Of a DNA stretch of 64,000 nt, positions 54,540 through 64,000 are shown piece by piece (position 1 is the first letter of the stretch; each line of letters starts with the position of its first letter). This stretch comes from Scalesia atractyloides (taxonomy: Eukaryota; Streptophyta; Magnoliopsida; Asterales; Asteraceae). The position numbers and the translations under genes are program-made. The stretch is taken from positions 43,909,369 through 43,973,368 of the forward strand of contig CAMTDV010000027.1 of NCBI GenBank assembly GCA_947069175.1, written 5' to 3'. The notes beneath the pieces are model-generated. The model saw only the letters and a program-made list of their open reading frames with translations. It was not told the DNA's origin and ran no database searches.

Positions 54540-57500
54540 AATGCCAAAACAGATGTTTATTGGATCAATTTTTATTCCACTTCAACTTACATCTGACTTG
54601 TGTTTTGAATTGTTTTTCAAATCTTTCAGATAGTGAGTCATCAGCATCCCTTTCGAGTGAAAGACTCATTAGATCTTGCAGATCTTCAATGTTTAACCTC
54701 ATCACACTGTTCATTGAAGCCCTTTTCATTTCCCCATTAGCCCTGACTATGGTCAATTCGTGGTTGGCTTTGTCCTAGGACCATTTTCGAATTTTAGAGG
54801 CAGTAAGGGTTACTGGTAGTGATGTTATTGGAAGAGGTGCTGGGATATTCATTCCCAGGACTTGCCCTATCAAATCTAATCTACTAGATTGATATCAGGA
54901 TGTTCATACATTATCATGTTTTTGATCCCTTCCTTCAAGATGTCATCATCAAATCTTTTCACATCTTCTACAAACATATCTTTTGGTCTTTTGAGATGGC
55001 TTCTTACCAATGAAGAGGCGTGTCTTGCAGATGGAAGTTCAGTTATGATGGCCTTAAAACTAATAGGTAAGTCTTCATAATTAGGCTTTTTGGGACTGGG
55101 GGATCTTGGCTCTTAAAGCTTCTAGTTTCTTGTAAGTTTCCCTGGCTCATCCCACTTAGCCAAAGACTTCATTGTACCATAATTGGCAGCAACCATTTCT
55201 TCCTTCATCCTTGTAAGTTCAACTGCCTTGTAGCTAATAGGTTTTCTTCCTGCAACCCAATTGGGAAGAGTGGGCTTGATATCTAGATTAAGCTTTAGCA
55301 TCTCAATCCTGGCAATTTCTTCTAGAAGGGCTTCAACAGACCAACCAGAGAATTGAGCTTTTGAAGCTTTGTAGGGTTTATTTTTCATGATGTAATCCAG
55401 ATAGTCTTTCCTTAGTTCCTTTTTGAGGTTAGGGTTGCTAACTGGTCCATGAGATGGCTTTTGACTAACATCCTTAGCAAAATGTTCAACTCTATTCACT
55501 TTGGTTAATTATGCGGACATGATTTGTTGTGCCTTCTTATCACTTTTTCCCTTGCTTTTGAAAGCAACTATCTTTTCAGCCTACACAAGCTTTAGCTCTA
55601 GGTACTCTTGTACATATTTAGGCTTCTGATGTCTTCTAAGGGATGGAAAAGTAAGTTGGTTGATGTCAGTTGTGGAATAGAAAGATTTTATCTCTTTCGA
55701 TACATTTTCGAATTCCAATGGGTCAAGAACATTGGGGGTATATTTGTAGGTGGATTTATGATAGTGAGAGTTGTGGTTGAGGTGGTGGATGGTTGTGATA
55801 AAGTGGCGGTTGTGGTATGGATAGGGGATGCATCAGGAGTTACTTCATCATCGTCTTGGACAATGAATTTGGATCTCGTGTTTCTGGTTTGTTGTTTTTG
55901 TGTTTTTGATGGTGGTAGTGGAAGTGGTGTATTGGATTTTCTTTTCAAAAGTCCTTTTAGAGACTTGTGACATGGTAAAGGTGATGACTAGGTAGGTGCA
56001 ACCTATGTTGTCACTTTTGTGGTGGCAACAAATGTTTAGATAGAAGGGGTAGTGGTTAGAGTGGTAATTGGTGTGGCAGTTGTTTGGATAATTGTAATAG
56101 TGTTTTAACTAACCTCTGTTGGAACCTCCGTTGAGGAACCTTGGTTATCTTGGATTTTCTTCCTTTCTATGGTCTCCTACATTGTTATCTGCATGTTGGC
56201 TTCCTAGGTATCTCTCATCTTTTCTTTTTCTGCTGCCTTGGCAATTTATTCTTTTCTTGCCTTATTAAGAGTAGCAGTGTCAGGCCTTTTCAGCCTTTTT
56301 GACCAAAGGTGGGAGCTTCCTCGTTCATTCTTCTTCCTCACCCTTTTTGGCATCATGGTATTTGGAGAGAGTGAGAGCTTGACCCGTGTTTTCTAAAATA
56401 AAGTCTTTAATGGCTTTAACTTTTGCCTGTGTATCTTCATACCTGGCATACACTGTTTGTCTTACAAGCTCTACTTGCATGGAATATCTTTCTTCTGCAG
56501 CTTGCTTTTGAAGATACAAGTATGGTTGAACATGTTCCCACATTTCTTTTGCAACTTCCATATTTGATGGTCGAGGTCTGGAGTTTTGGATCAGAATTTT
56601 CATCATTTCTTTGATCTTTCCAACAAATGTTTCCAAGTTTGTGACTCTCTTCATCAATTCTTGATAGTTTAATCCATCACCTGGGTTAACAAGATCATCT
56701 GAATTCCCACCAAAGATGGTTAAACTTGAATTCAGACCAAGTAACCCTTGTTCTTGGTACTGGGGACTTCCAACTGGTGTAGAGACTATTGTCTCAACAC
56801 TAGTTACCTTTAAGGGGGTCTTAATAATGTAACCACTGTCCAACTATGAGACTGTTGTCTCTACAGTTGCAGTAGCTACCCCACTTGAAATACCAACATG
56901 TGTCTCTTTGGCCACAGGAGGTGTTGCCTCCTCTGCTTAAGGGATAGCAATGATCCCTGAGCTTGCCCTAATCACTTGTTGAAGTGAACTCTCTGTGATA
57001 TGTTGTTGAGAGGAACTAGGTGTATGCAAGTTAGATGTATCAATTGCATCAAGCGATTTTTGTAACGGTGATGGGAATGTTAAAGTAGGTGGAAGAGTGG
57101 AAAGAGAAGCTGCCCTTGGAGAGAGGCTTAAGAAGAGATATTACAGTGAAATATATCCCCTTGATTTTTGTCCCCTGTGCTTACGACACTCTCCTTTTGT
57201 GTGGATGAGTGAGGAGATTAGATTGGTGGAGATGTTTACATATGTTGTGAGGAAGTAACGACAGATGTTTGTTGCATTTGTGTTACAACATGAATCTTTG
57301 GCATCTCAACCCCTAGAGATCCTTTCTTTTTGGTTTTTCTTTTGGATTTGGGAATGGAAACTGAAGTGGTTTGTATGGAAGTGTTTGTTGTGGGTTCCAC
57401 AGTGCTGGATTGTGCAATGTGGCCACAAGGAACAGGGGCTCATCAACAGATGTTGTAACATCTATTTCTTGGTTTTTCAAAACGTTTTCATTTTCCACAT

Positions 57501-57960
57501 TTTCTTGACATTTAGTCATCATGCGGGTTAAAGTTTCGTTTGAAAGACTGTTACTTTCAAGTGCTTCACCTTGTTCAAAACTTTCTTTTCGTAAGGTAAA
57601 GCTTAATAGTCTTGGATAGATGAGAAAAGGATTGCAAGTACCTCTCCTGATTGCCCTTAAATTTTCTACCAAATCTAGAAACAGTATCTGCGATAACTTA
57701 TGATTTGAATTTCTCAAAATAGAAAGAGTGGAGATGGGTTCTGCAGTGGTTTCCACATGTTCTTTATTGATGGTGGAGGTTATGAGAAAGGGCACTTTGT
57801 TTTGCAGTGTAAGCTTTGCATTTGCCAAAAATTCTTTGAGGGTGGAAAAATAGATGGGGGTGTTTGCGGTGAGAATGTAGAGGTAATTTGATGAATTTAT
57901 GATGTCGATGATGGAGTGAAAATCCGCATCCTTGTTATGCTTTACAAGATACGGTAATTA
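54540..57960 (-). pseudogene. env-like (post-pol) ORF of the SIRE-type element, broken
   Basis: Minus-strand pieces in order: a start near 57960 with KHNKDADFHSIIDIINSS and YILTANTPIYFSTLKEFL, continuing into 57828-57313; a coiled-coil-prone piece at 56843-56325 (LMKRVTNLETFVGKIKEMM, QAAEERYSMQVELVR); a Thr/Pro-rich piece (55948-55688); a basic piece (55499-55122, LKKELRKDYLDYIMKNKPY); and a tail at 54756-54565. Its position, between where pol would be and the 3' LTR, and its size (about 1,100 codons) match the extra ORF of SIRE/Maximus elements. The start resembles uncharacterised proteins common in Asteraceae genomes, from memory. Its function is not established; no membrane anchor is obvious. 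At least four frame breaks. Confidence 0.6.
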
Positions 57961-58739
57961 GTTATGTGTAGTTTTCAATTCGAGGGACATGCTGAACAAT
58001 AGTTCAAATCTTTTGAAAATCTTTTGTGTAGATGATCTTTTGATTGAAAGCAGAGTTTGATGGAAGTAAGTTTGGAGTTTTTATCTTTTCAAATAATTTT
58101 GAATTTATCAATAATGGAGGATAGAATTAAACTCTGTTTCTCAAGGGTTTTTATAGGATTAATGGAACAAGGATGCCAGTTTGGACAATGGTTACCTTTT
58201 AGTCCACGTGGTCAGTAGCTATTTGTCATAGCTAACTTCTGTTAGAAAGTGGGTCCTACGGAGGAAACCCTTTGAAGAAAATATGAAAGATCTGTTTGAA
58301 ACCTCTGTTGTGTTCAAAAGGCCTTTGAGCAATAGGATCAGTGTTTTGAAATGTTTGTTTGACTCTTGGTCAACAGAGATTTGAAAAACCTCTATTTTAA
58401 AACCTTTGTAGGGTTAAACAGAGTTTTAAGAGAGAACAGTGGTTAGATTTTGATGAAAATGGTGGCCTTGTTTAACTTTTGTAGTCAAACAATGGTTTTG
58501 GGATATTAGTGGTTTTTTTGCCTTAAACAGAGTTTTATACCCTCTTGAACAGACTTTTGAACCAAAGCAATAGATGTTATACTCCTTTGAACAGAGTTTC
58601 TGTTTTTGGTGTTTTTATCAATCTTTTCTTAGTTTAAAACAAAATTTTGATTTTTCTAACAACATTTTAATAACAGTAAAAAACAAAAAGATAAATATTT
58701 GGTGAATTTTTTTTCTTTTATTTGGATAGCACTTTCAAA
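57961..58739. other. No gene recognised
   Basis: Internal part of the SIRE-type element between the env-like ORF and gag. It contains several variants of AACAGAG(G/T)TTT and related short phrases but no pol motif. Confidence 0.4.
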
Positions 58740-59163
58740 TTACCAACAGTGGTTCCCTATAGATTGTGATGACTGGGTTAATCTTGCAAATGATCCAAAG
58801 CATTGTCTGCTTTAGATTTAGTGTTACAACCATTTTAGTGGCTACTTGAGATTGTTCATCAATCACAAGGAGTTATTGTACAATCTCCAGCAGATGTTTT
58901 TGACCTTCTACAAGTGCCTACACACTTGGGTCAATTGGAAGTTGACCATTCCTAACAAAGTGTTGATACCCATGTGGATGTCTGTTTATCCTTGGGTTTT
59001 GGGGATGTGGCACAGGTTCTATATACACATAATGTTCCTTGTTGCATGTTGGTTGACCATAGGCTCTAGGTAGTGCATTTTGTGGTACAACAGAGGTTTG
59101 ACCTGACCTCTATGCAGGATGCTGGTTTGACTTTTATGGGTGAATAGTGTGGTCTGACTTAAC
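58740..59163 (-). pseudogene. gag: SIRE-type gag fragment
   Basis: Minus strand: HKSQTSILHRGQVKPLLYHK, then YVYIEPVPHPQNP, HPHGYQHFVRNGQLPIDPS and QALVEGQKHLLEIVQ. The phrase HRGQ.KPLLYHK.HY recurs in the copy at 62113-62250, which still has the CCHC knuckles. This copy has lost them at its right end, where it is fused to an LTR stub. Confidence 0.6.
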
Positions 59164-59370
59164 TCTTTAGCTTTCAACGGAGGTTGCTTCTTCTTGAATA
59201 GCGGTTCCAAGCCTTGAACAAATGTTTGTTTTGTTCTTGAACAGATGCTCTGAATAGGTGTTCAAGATTCACTATCTTTGGGGAGAGACTTGTTCAATCT
59301 TTTGCTTATTTCTTGATCAGTAGATCATGCTTTAGCTTTTGATATCATTTGTTCTTTTGTAGGTCCAACA
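59164..59370 (-). repeat. 5' LTR stub fused to gag
   Basis: It matches 54318-54519 and 63060-63266. The fusion point has TCTTT in common between gag and LTR, a microhomology-type deletion relative to the copy at 62.1-63.3 kb. Confidence 0.8.
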
Positions 59371-60062
59371 GATGTCTACCTTGATCTCATACCGGTATAG
59401 ATTTCTGGTAGCCGACTATATTGACAAGCATATAAAACTAGTGACAAGAAATCTATCCCAAGAAAAACTAAATGATAACCCAAAAGTAAAACTGTGTTTT
59501 ATATTCATTGTTTTACGATTGTTTGTTTGAAGTTTTTATGGACAATTATGGTTTGAATATGGTGTTTTAATTGTCTTCACTCTGTTATTTGTGGGGTTTA
59601 GGTGTGTTTTATGGCTGAAATTATAGTGTTTTATGACTTTACACTTTTTAGTAAATTTGTACTTTGTAGCCGAACCCCACCCTCATACTATATATATCAA
59701 ATGATTTATAAAACGATTTTTATAAATGAGTCGGTTAATTGTGTATACTAGTGAAAACTAGCGTAGTTTTAAAAGATTAAACCAAAGTGATATGCACCAA
59801 AGGCAACGTATAAATTGTATCAAATAAGATATAAAATCAATACTTTTTAGTACTAATGTTGGAAAAAGTATGTTTCTTTGTGTACTTTTGATTTTCAGGA
59901 TTAAAAGAGCTTAAATGTACAAAAGGAACAAATTAATGGTAGAAACCATCATAAATACAAAAGAAGAGAAGTTGACACTTCATACCGACCCTCCGAGCTT
60001 CACCCCAAGACAAAAAATAACAAGTCAGAATACAAGCACGTGGTCGTTTAACCCTGCATAAC
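59371..60062 (+). repeat. Athila-like LTR segment, copy A
   Basis: Begins 'gatgtctaccttgatctc' after the LTR stub. It contains AATGTTGGAAAAAGTATG and GGATTAAAAGAGCTTAAATG, phrases I recognise from Athila/Tat LTRs read on the plus strand. It is about 90% alike with 63267-63960, with small indels. Confidence 0.55.
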
Positions 60063-61920
60063 TTGTATAACTTGTATGGTTTCACTCTGGGATCTTCCTC
60101 CCAAGGGTGGAGCGACTTTCCTAACATGAATAACTTGTATAATATCATGCAGGAAACACTTCAAGTATCCGAATCGCCTTCAACTTTGGGCAAAGCACCA
60201 GCACCCGAGTCGGTGGTATGCAGAGAAACATTGCCTCCACGCAATCCGACATCATATACATTCGGGAGCATAACACGTAGCGGGATGATGAGGAGGAAGG
60301 CGACGATGTGAATTTGGACTAGATGGTAGTGGCGAAGGTGGTGGCATGGTGGCGACGTAACAAGTTAAATCTTTCCTCTCTTTGAACAATGTGATTAACT
60401 AAGGGTTGCAACCCGTCTTGAACAATTTACTTTCTGCACTTTATTTTCTTTTTATGTTTGTGTGGTGATGGATTTGAAATGTTGGTAATTTAGGATTTTC
60501 ACTTTTCTTGTTAGATTGTTGTTGTTATGGTGTGATTAAGCTTACAGGTACCTTGGGATGCTTGGATCCACCAAGCTTACGACACCTCAGACCCGAAACA
60601 GGAAGCCCGACTCCTTAACCGCATCTTTCTTGGACGAACAATAGCTTAACATGGGTTGTGTCTCGTCGTTGCTGGAACAAATTTTCTTCTGGGCTTGTCA
60701 CATAGGGTTGTGTTTCTTAGACACGCCCCCGTGTCTAACTTCTGTAAGTTTGGATACAAAACATGATACTGACACTTTTACATGGGTCGTGCCCACTTGA
60801 CACACCACCGTGCCAAGTATCTGATTTTAAAAAATTTGTTGTTTTTAACCCACGTTTACACATTATCAAATCTAACCCATTTGGGACATACTGAGGACAA
60901 TGTGTAATTTAAGTGTGGGGGTGGAACTTGAATTGTTTGTTCTAAAACAAGCCTTACACAAAACTCTACTTGAAATCACTAAAACACCCCAAATATTTTC
61001 AAAATAATTTTTGTTTATTTTGTCTTGTTTTTGGTTTAAGTTAGAAAACCAAGTTCTAAATTTTTGTTTTTTACAAATTTACAACCGATAGCATGGTGAT
61101 AAAAAGAACCATATAAGAAAAATTTGTAAAAAAACATGACAATTTTTTTAAAATTTCTTTGTATATACATTATCACACTATTTACTATTTCCCACAAATT
61201 GTGAGTTTTGAGCCTTTACCGAGCATTCAATATCATATCTTTACTAAATGCTCACTTTTCGTTTCTTGTGTGAACAGCCCGTACGGTTCTTACAAATCTA
61301 GAACTTGACAAGATAGTACATTCTCGTTCCTTACCGACTAATCCAACTAAGTAAATGATTGAGTCATTAGAACTATACACCGCCTTTTCACTTCAACTTT
61401 ATTTTCTCTTTTTATCTCCCCACAAAAACAAACAAAATCCCCTAATTAACCCCGTTGAGCCTAAAACCCTTCATTTCAAAACCCGCAAAATACAAATTTT
61501 GCAACAATCACCCATCACCCAAAACCTTTTTATTTTACACCCTTTATTTTAGTAAAATTCGGTTCTTTTGAAATATAAAAAATATGTGACTTAGTTATCT
61601 TGTGAATACTCATTCTATCAAAAAATTCTCTCTAGTTGCTTGAAGTAAAATAAGCAAACTTATTGCTTATAAGCCTTTAGTTTATGTCTAAGTCACAAAT
61701 AAATAAATTGTCAAAAGAAAACCAACATTTTTCACCTTTTAGCCACTTTTTAGATAAAACTAACCTACCCCTAAGCAAAACCTACCTTTTAAAGTTCTCT
61801 TGATATTTACAAAGATTATGTCAAAAAGGAGGAGGTTGGACTACTTATCAAGCATATGGTAGGAGTAAGTTCCATACCGGGACGCAGCATTTCACTTATA
61901 CATTTTCAACCGAGTGTTAA
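60063..61920 (+). other. Athila-like 3' internal (post-pol) region
   Basis: TGAGGACAATGTGTAATTTA followed by AGTGTGGGGGTGG at about 60890-60925 is the phrase that follows pol in Athila/Tat elements; the related one on the minus strand is at 19565. Upstream are an 82-codon ORF at 60063-60311 (VSESPSTLGKAPAPESV, then a basic end) that I do not recognise, and a broken stretch with PWDAWIHQAYDTSDPKQEA around 60550-60640. No RT or integrase. Confidence 0.45.
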
Positions 61921-62112
61921 GTGATCACTTGTGAGGTATGTGAATTTTTATATAGCTTAGTGAAATTTTAAAGGGCATGTTATGCTATGAATATTTATTT
62001 TACTTAAAAAGAGTTCTAAATAAATCATGTCGGATAGAGTTGCAAATAAAATAATAATAAAAATAACTTGGATTCATGTCACTCTAAAACAAGACCAAAA
62101 AAAACTTCTTCT
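61921..62112. other. AT-rich spacer
   Basis: Nothing recognised before the duplicated gag segment begins. Confidence 0.4.
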
Positions 62113-62750
62113 CTACCAATTCCATTTGGGTGTCTTGCCCATAGACTTTGGGTAGTGAATTTTGTGGTACAACAGAGGTTTGGCCTGACCTCTATGTAGG
62201 ATGTTGGTTTGACTTTTATGGGTGACTAGTGTGGTCTGACTCAACTCTTTTGGGAAGAGATTTAGAATTCCTATTACCAGGTCCATCATCCCTTTTGAAG
62301 CTCGTTTTCTTTCTTGACTTGTTTTGATTTTCAACATAAGTTTTAAGAAAATGGCATTGTTGAGTCAAGTGGTTGAGTTTTCCACAAATGGTACACCCAG
62401 TAGTGGATTGACAGACATTGTTTATTCGATTAATATCTTAAGCTTTTAACTTGAAACAGTCTTTTGCCACGTGATTTTGCTTCCCATAGAAATCACACTG
62501 TAGTGCTGGAACCTTATCTTTCTTTTTACCCTTATCTAACTTTTAAGACCGGATGATTTAACATCTCTTTGAGTGTTGGTAAGAGTAAAGATTTTTGTCT
62601 TGGGTGGGTCAAGGCCATTTGGGTTTGTGAAATCAATGGGTTTGAAATATTCTAAAACATCACATTCATCTGACCAAGTAGGTTTGAATTCATACTTTAG
62701 TTTTGCAGCTTGAATGGAACTTAGTGGCTTTTCAAGAGTTATTTTCTTAC
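62113..62750 (-). pseudogene. gag: SIRE-type gag fragment with zinc knuckles
   Basis: Minus strand: ITLEKPLSSIQAAKLKYEFK, WSDECDVLEYFKPIDFTNP, then CDFYGKQNHVAKDC (knuckle 1, second Cys changed to Tyr) and CTICGKLNHLTQQC (knuckle 2, intact C-x2-C-x4-H-x4-C), then KELSQTTLVTHKSQTNILHR and GQAKPLLYHKIHY. Two stops lie between the linker and the knuckles. The N-terminal capsid part is missing where it joins the LTR at 62750. Confidence 0.75.
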
Positions 62751-63266
62751 CACTTACAGGTATAATCTATTTATACTAAGTACGAAAGCTCTGTTCAGTG
62801 ATTGGCTGACGTTACCCTAATAGTGACAACTAAAATTCCTAACTAGAAAGAATCCACAGATGTTACAAACATCTGTGCAAATCTTATCATCTGTTTAAAC
62901 TAGTCAAAAAACTGTTACAAGAATAAATACTGTTACATTGAGAAACCATTGTCTATGCTATCCTCTGTTGCAATTGCCAAATCGTCTGTTTGGCCATACA
63001 GATGTTTGATCTTCTTCATCAGACCTTTGACTTCATTAGGGTTTTGGTCTTCAACAGTCTTTAGCTTTCAACTGAGGTTGCATCTTCTTGAACAAGGGTA
63101 CCAAGCCTTGAAAAGATGTTTGCTTTGTTCTTAAACAGATGTTCTGAATAGTTGTTCAAGATTCACTATCTTTGGGGAGAGGCTTGTTTAGTCTTTTGCT
63201 TATTTCTTGATCAGTAGATCATGCTTTAGATTTTGGATACTCATTTGTTCTTTTGTAGGTCCAACA
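62751..63266 (-). repeat. Partial 5' LTR of the SIRE-type element
   Basis: It matches 54005-54519 of the complete LTR and ends at the same terminal GTCCAACA. The 200 bases that should join the primer-binding site are missing, as is the primer-binding site. TATA box at 62768-62775. Confidence 0.8.
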
Positions 63267-64000
63267 GGTGTCTACCTTGATCTCATATCGGTATAGATTT
63301 CTGGTACCCGACTATATTGACAAGCATGTAAAAATAGTGACAAGAAATCTATCCCAAGAAAAACTAAATGATTACCCACATGTAAAATTGTGTTTCATAT
63401 TCATTGTTCTACGATTGTTTGTTTGAAGTTTTTATGGACAATTATGGTTTGAATATGGTGTTTTAGTTGTCTTCACTCTGTTATTTGTGGGTTTAACTGT
63501 GTTTTATGGCTGAAATTATAGTGTTTTATAACTTTTTACACTTTTTAGTAAATTTGTACTTTGTAGTCGAACCCCACCCTCTACTATATATATCAAATGA
63601 TTTATAAAATGATTTTTTAAATGAGTCGGTCAATTGTATTTACTAGTGAAAATTGACGTAGTTTTAAAAGATTAAACTGTAGTGATATGCACCAATTGCA
63701 ACATATAAATTGTATCAGATAAGATATAAAATTAACCCATTTTAGCACTAATGTTGGAAAAAGTATGTTTCTTGTATTCTTTTGATTTTCAGGATTAAAA
63801 GAGCTTAAATGTACAAAAGGAACAAATTAACGGTAGAAACCATCGTAAATACAAAAGAAAACAAGTTGACACTTCATACCGACCCTCCAAGCTTCACCCC
63901 GAGACCAAAACAACAAATCAGAAGACAAGCATGGGGTCGTGCCCCACTCAAGATTCCATTAAGGAAAAGACAAACAGAAGCAGACAAGAGGCACGGGGCC
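63267..64000 (+). repeat. Athila-like LTR segment, copy B
   Basis: Homologous to 59371-60050 and running off the window. After 63930 it continues with CATGGGGTCGTGCC-type sequence, as in the Athila-like LTR at 21500-21750; copy A has diverged there. Confidence 0.55.

Larger units (their letters stand above)
53805..59370 (-). mobile_element. SIRE-type Ty1/copia element, pol missing
   Basis: Minus strand. The 3' LTR is complete (53805-54519) with a polypurine tract beside it. Upstream (to the right) lie an env-like ORF region (54540-57960), about 0.8 kb unrecognised, gag pieces (58740-59163) and a stub of the 5' LTR (59164-59370). Protease, integrase, RT and RNase H are not seen, so the interior has collapsed. 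Only part of the left flank is preserved, and no target duplication is found. Confidence 0.7.

Noticed and set aside
53805..63266. One complete copia element between the LTRs at 53805 and 63266
   Set aside because: The right LTR is incomplete, there is a further LTR stub at 59164, Athila-like sequence lies between, and there is no matching target duplication.
1..64000. CRISPR arrays, bacterial operons or other prokaryotic systems
   Set aside because: Short repeats here are few, irregular or in tandem without spacers, and all recognisable coding sequence is from plant genes or plant transposable elements.

Overview
This is eudicot nuclear DNA, very AT-rich and intergenic, with no intact cellular gene that I can support. 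It is built from layers of transposable elements at different stages of decay. The retrotransposon families and the F-box/PP2 remnants fit a daisy-family (Asteraceae) genome best, but that assignment rests on recognising protein families and is an inference.

Layout. 1-1313: unexplained sequence with one small ORF and a Helitron-like 5' end. 1314-7371: a structurally complete, protein-less LTR retrotransposon on the minus strand with a perfect 5-bp target duplication, inserted into a short Helitron whose 3' end is at 7915. 8354-8877: a PIF/Harbinger transposase remnant. 9380-11300: a dead three-exon F-box/PP2-B gene. 11956-19510: a truncated Ty3/gypsy element (5' LTR, gag, protease, RT) abutting an internally deleted Athila/Tat-like fragment on the opposite strand (19511-22033). 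22686-35211: a second gypsy element (5' LTR, gag, protease, RT, RNase H, part of integrase, 3' LTR). Its 3' LTR is split by a 2.67-kb solo LTR of another family at 30575-33247.

36767-42830 is a long AT-rich block with Helitron-type ends. At its left edge lies a palindrome that looks like two Helitron 5' ends head to head. A second dead F-box/PP2-B gene lies at 44099-45477. Two hAT-type MITEs, a copia LTR-like stretch, a degenerate minus-strand Ty1/copia element (48700-51130) and a Mutator-type MITE with a 10-bp target duplication follow. From 53268 to 64000 there is a mosaic: an LTR fragment, a SIRE-type copia element on the minus strand that keeps its LTR, env-like ORF and gag pieces but has no visible pol, and Athila-like LTR and post-pol sequence. 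Part of this mosaic is duplicated at 59.1-60.0 kb and 62.1-63.9 kb.

Relationships. The protein-less element at 1314-7371 shares its LTR start, its promoter region and its untranslated leader with the pol-bearing element at 22686-35211, so the second is the kind of element that could have mobilised the first. The most unusual signal is inside the solo LTR: three minus-strand tRNA-like units exactly 169 bp apart and a fourth, plus-strand, tRNA-like unit with a perfect T arm and a downstream T run. These would be candidate internal RNA polymerase III promoters carried in an LTR.
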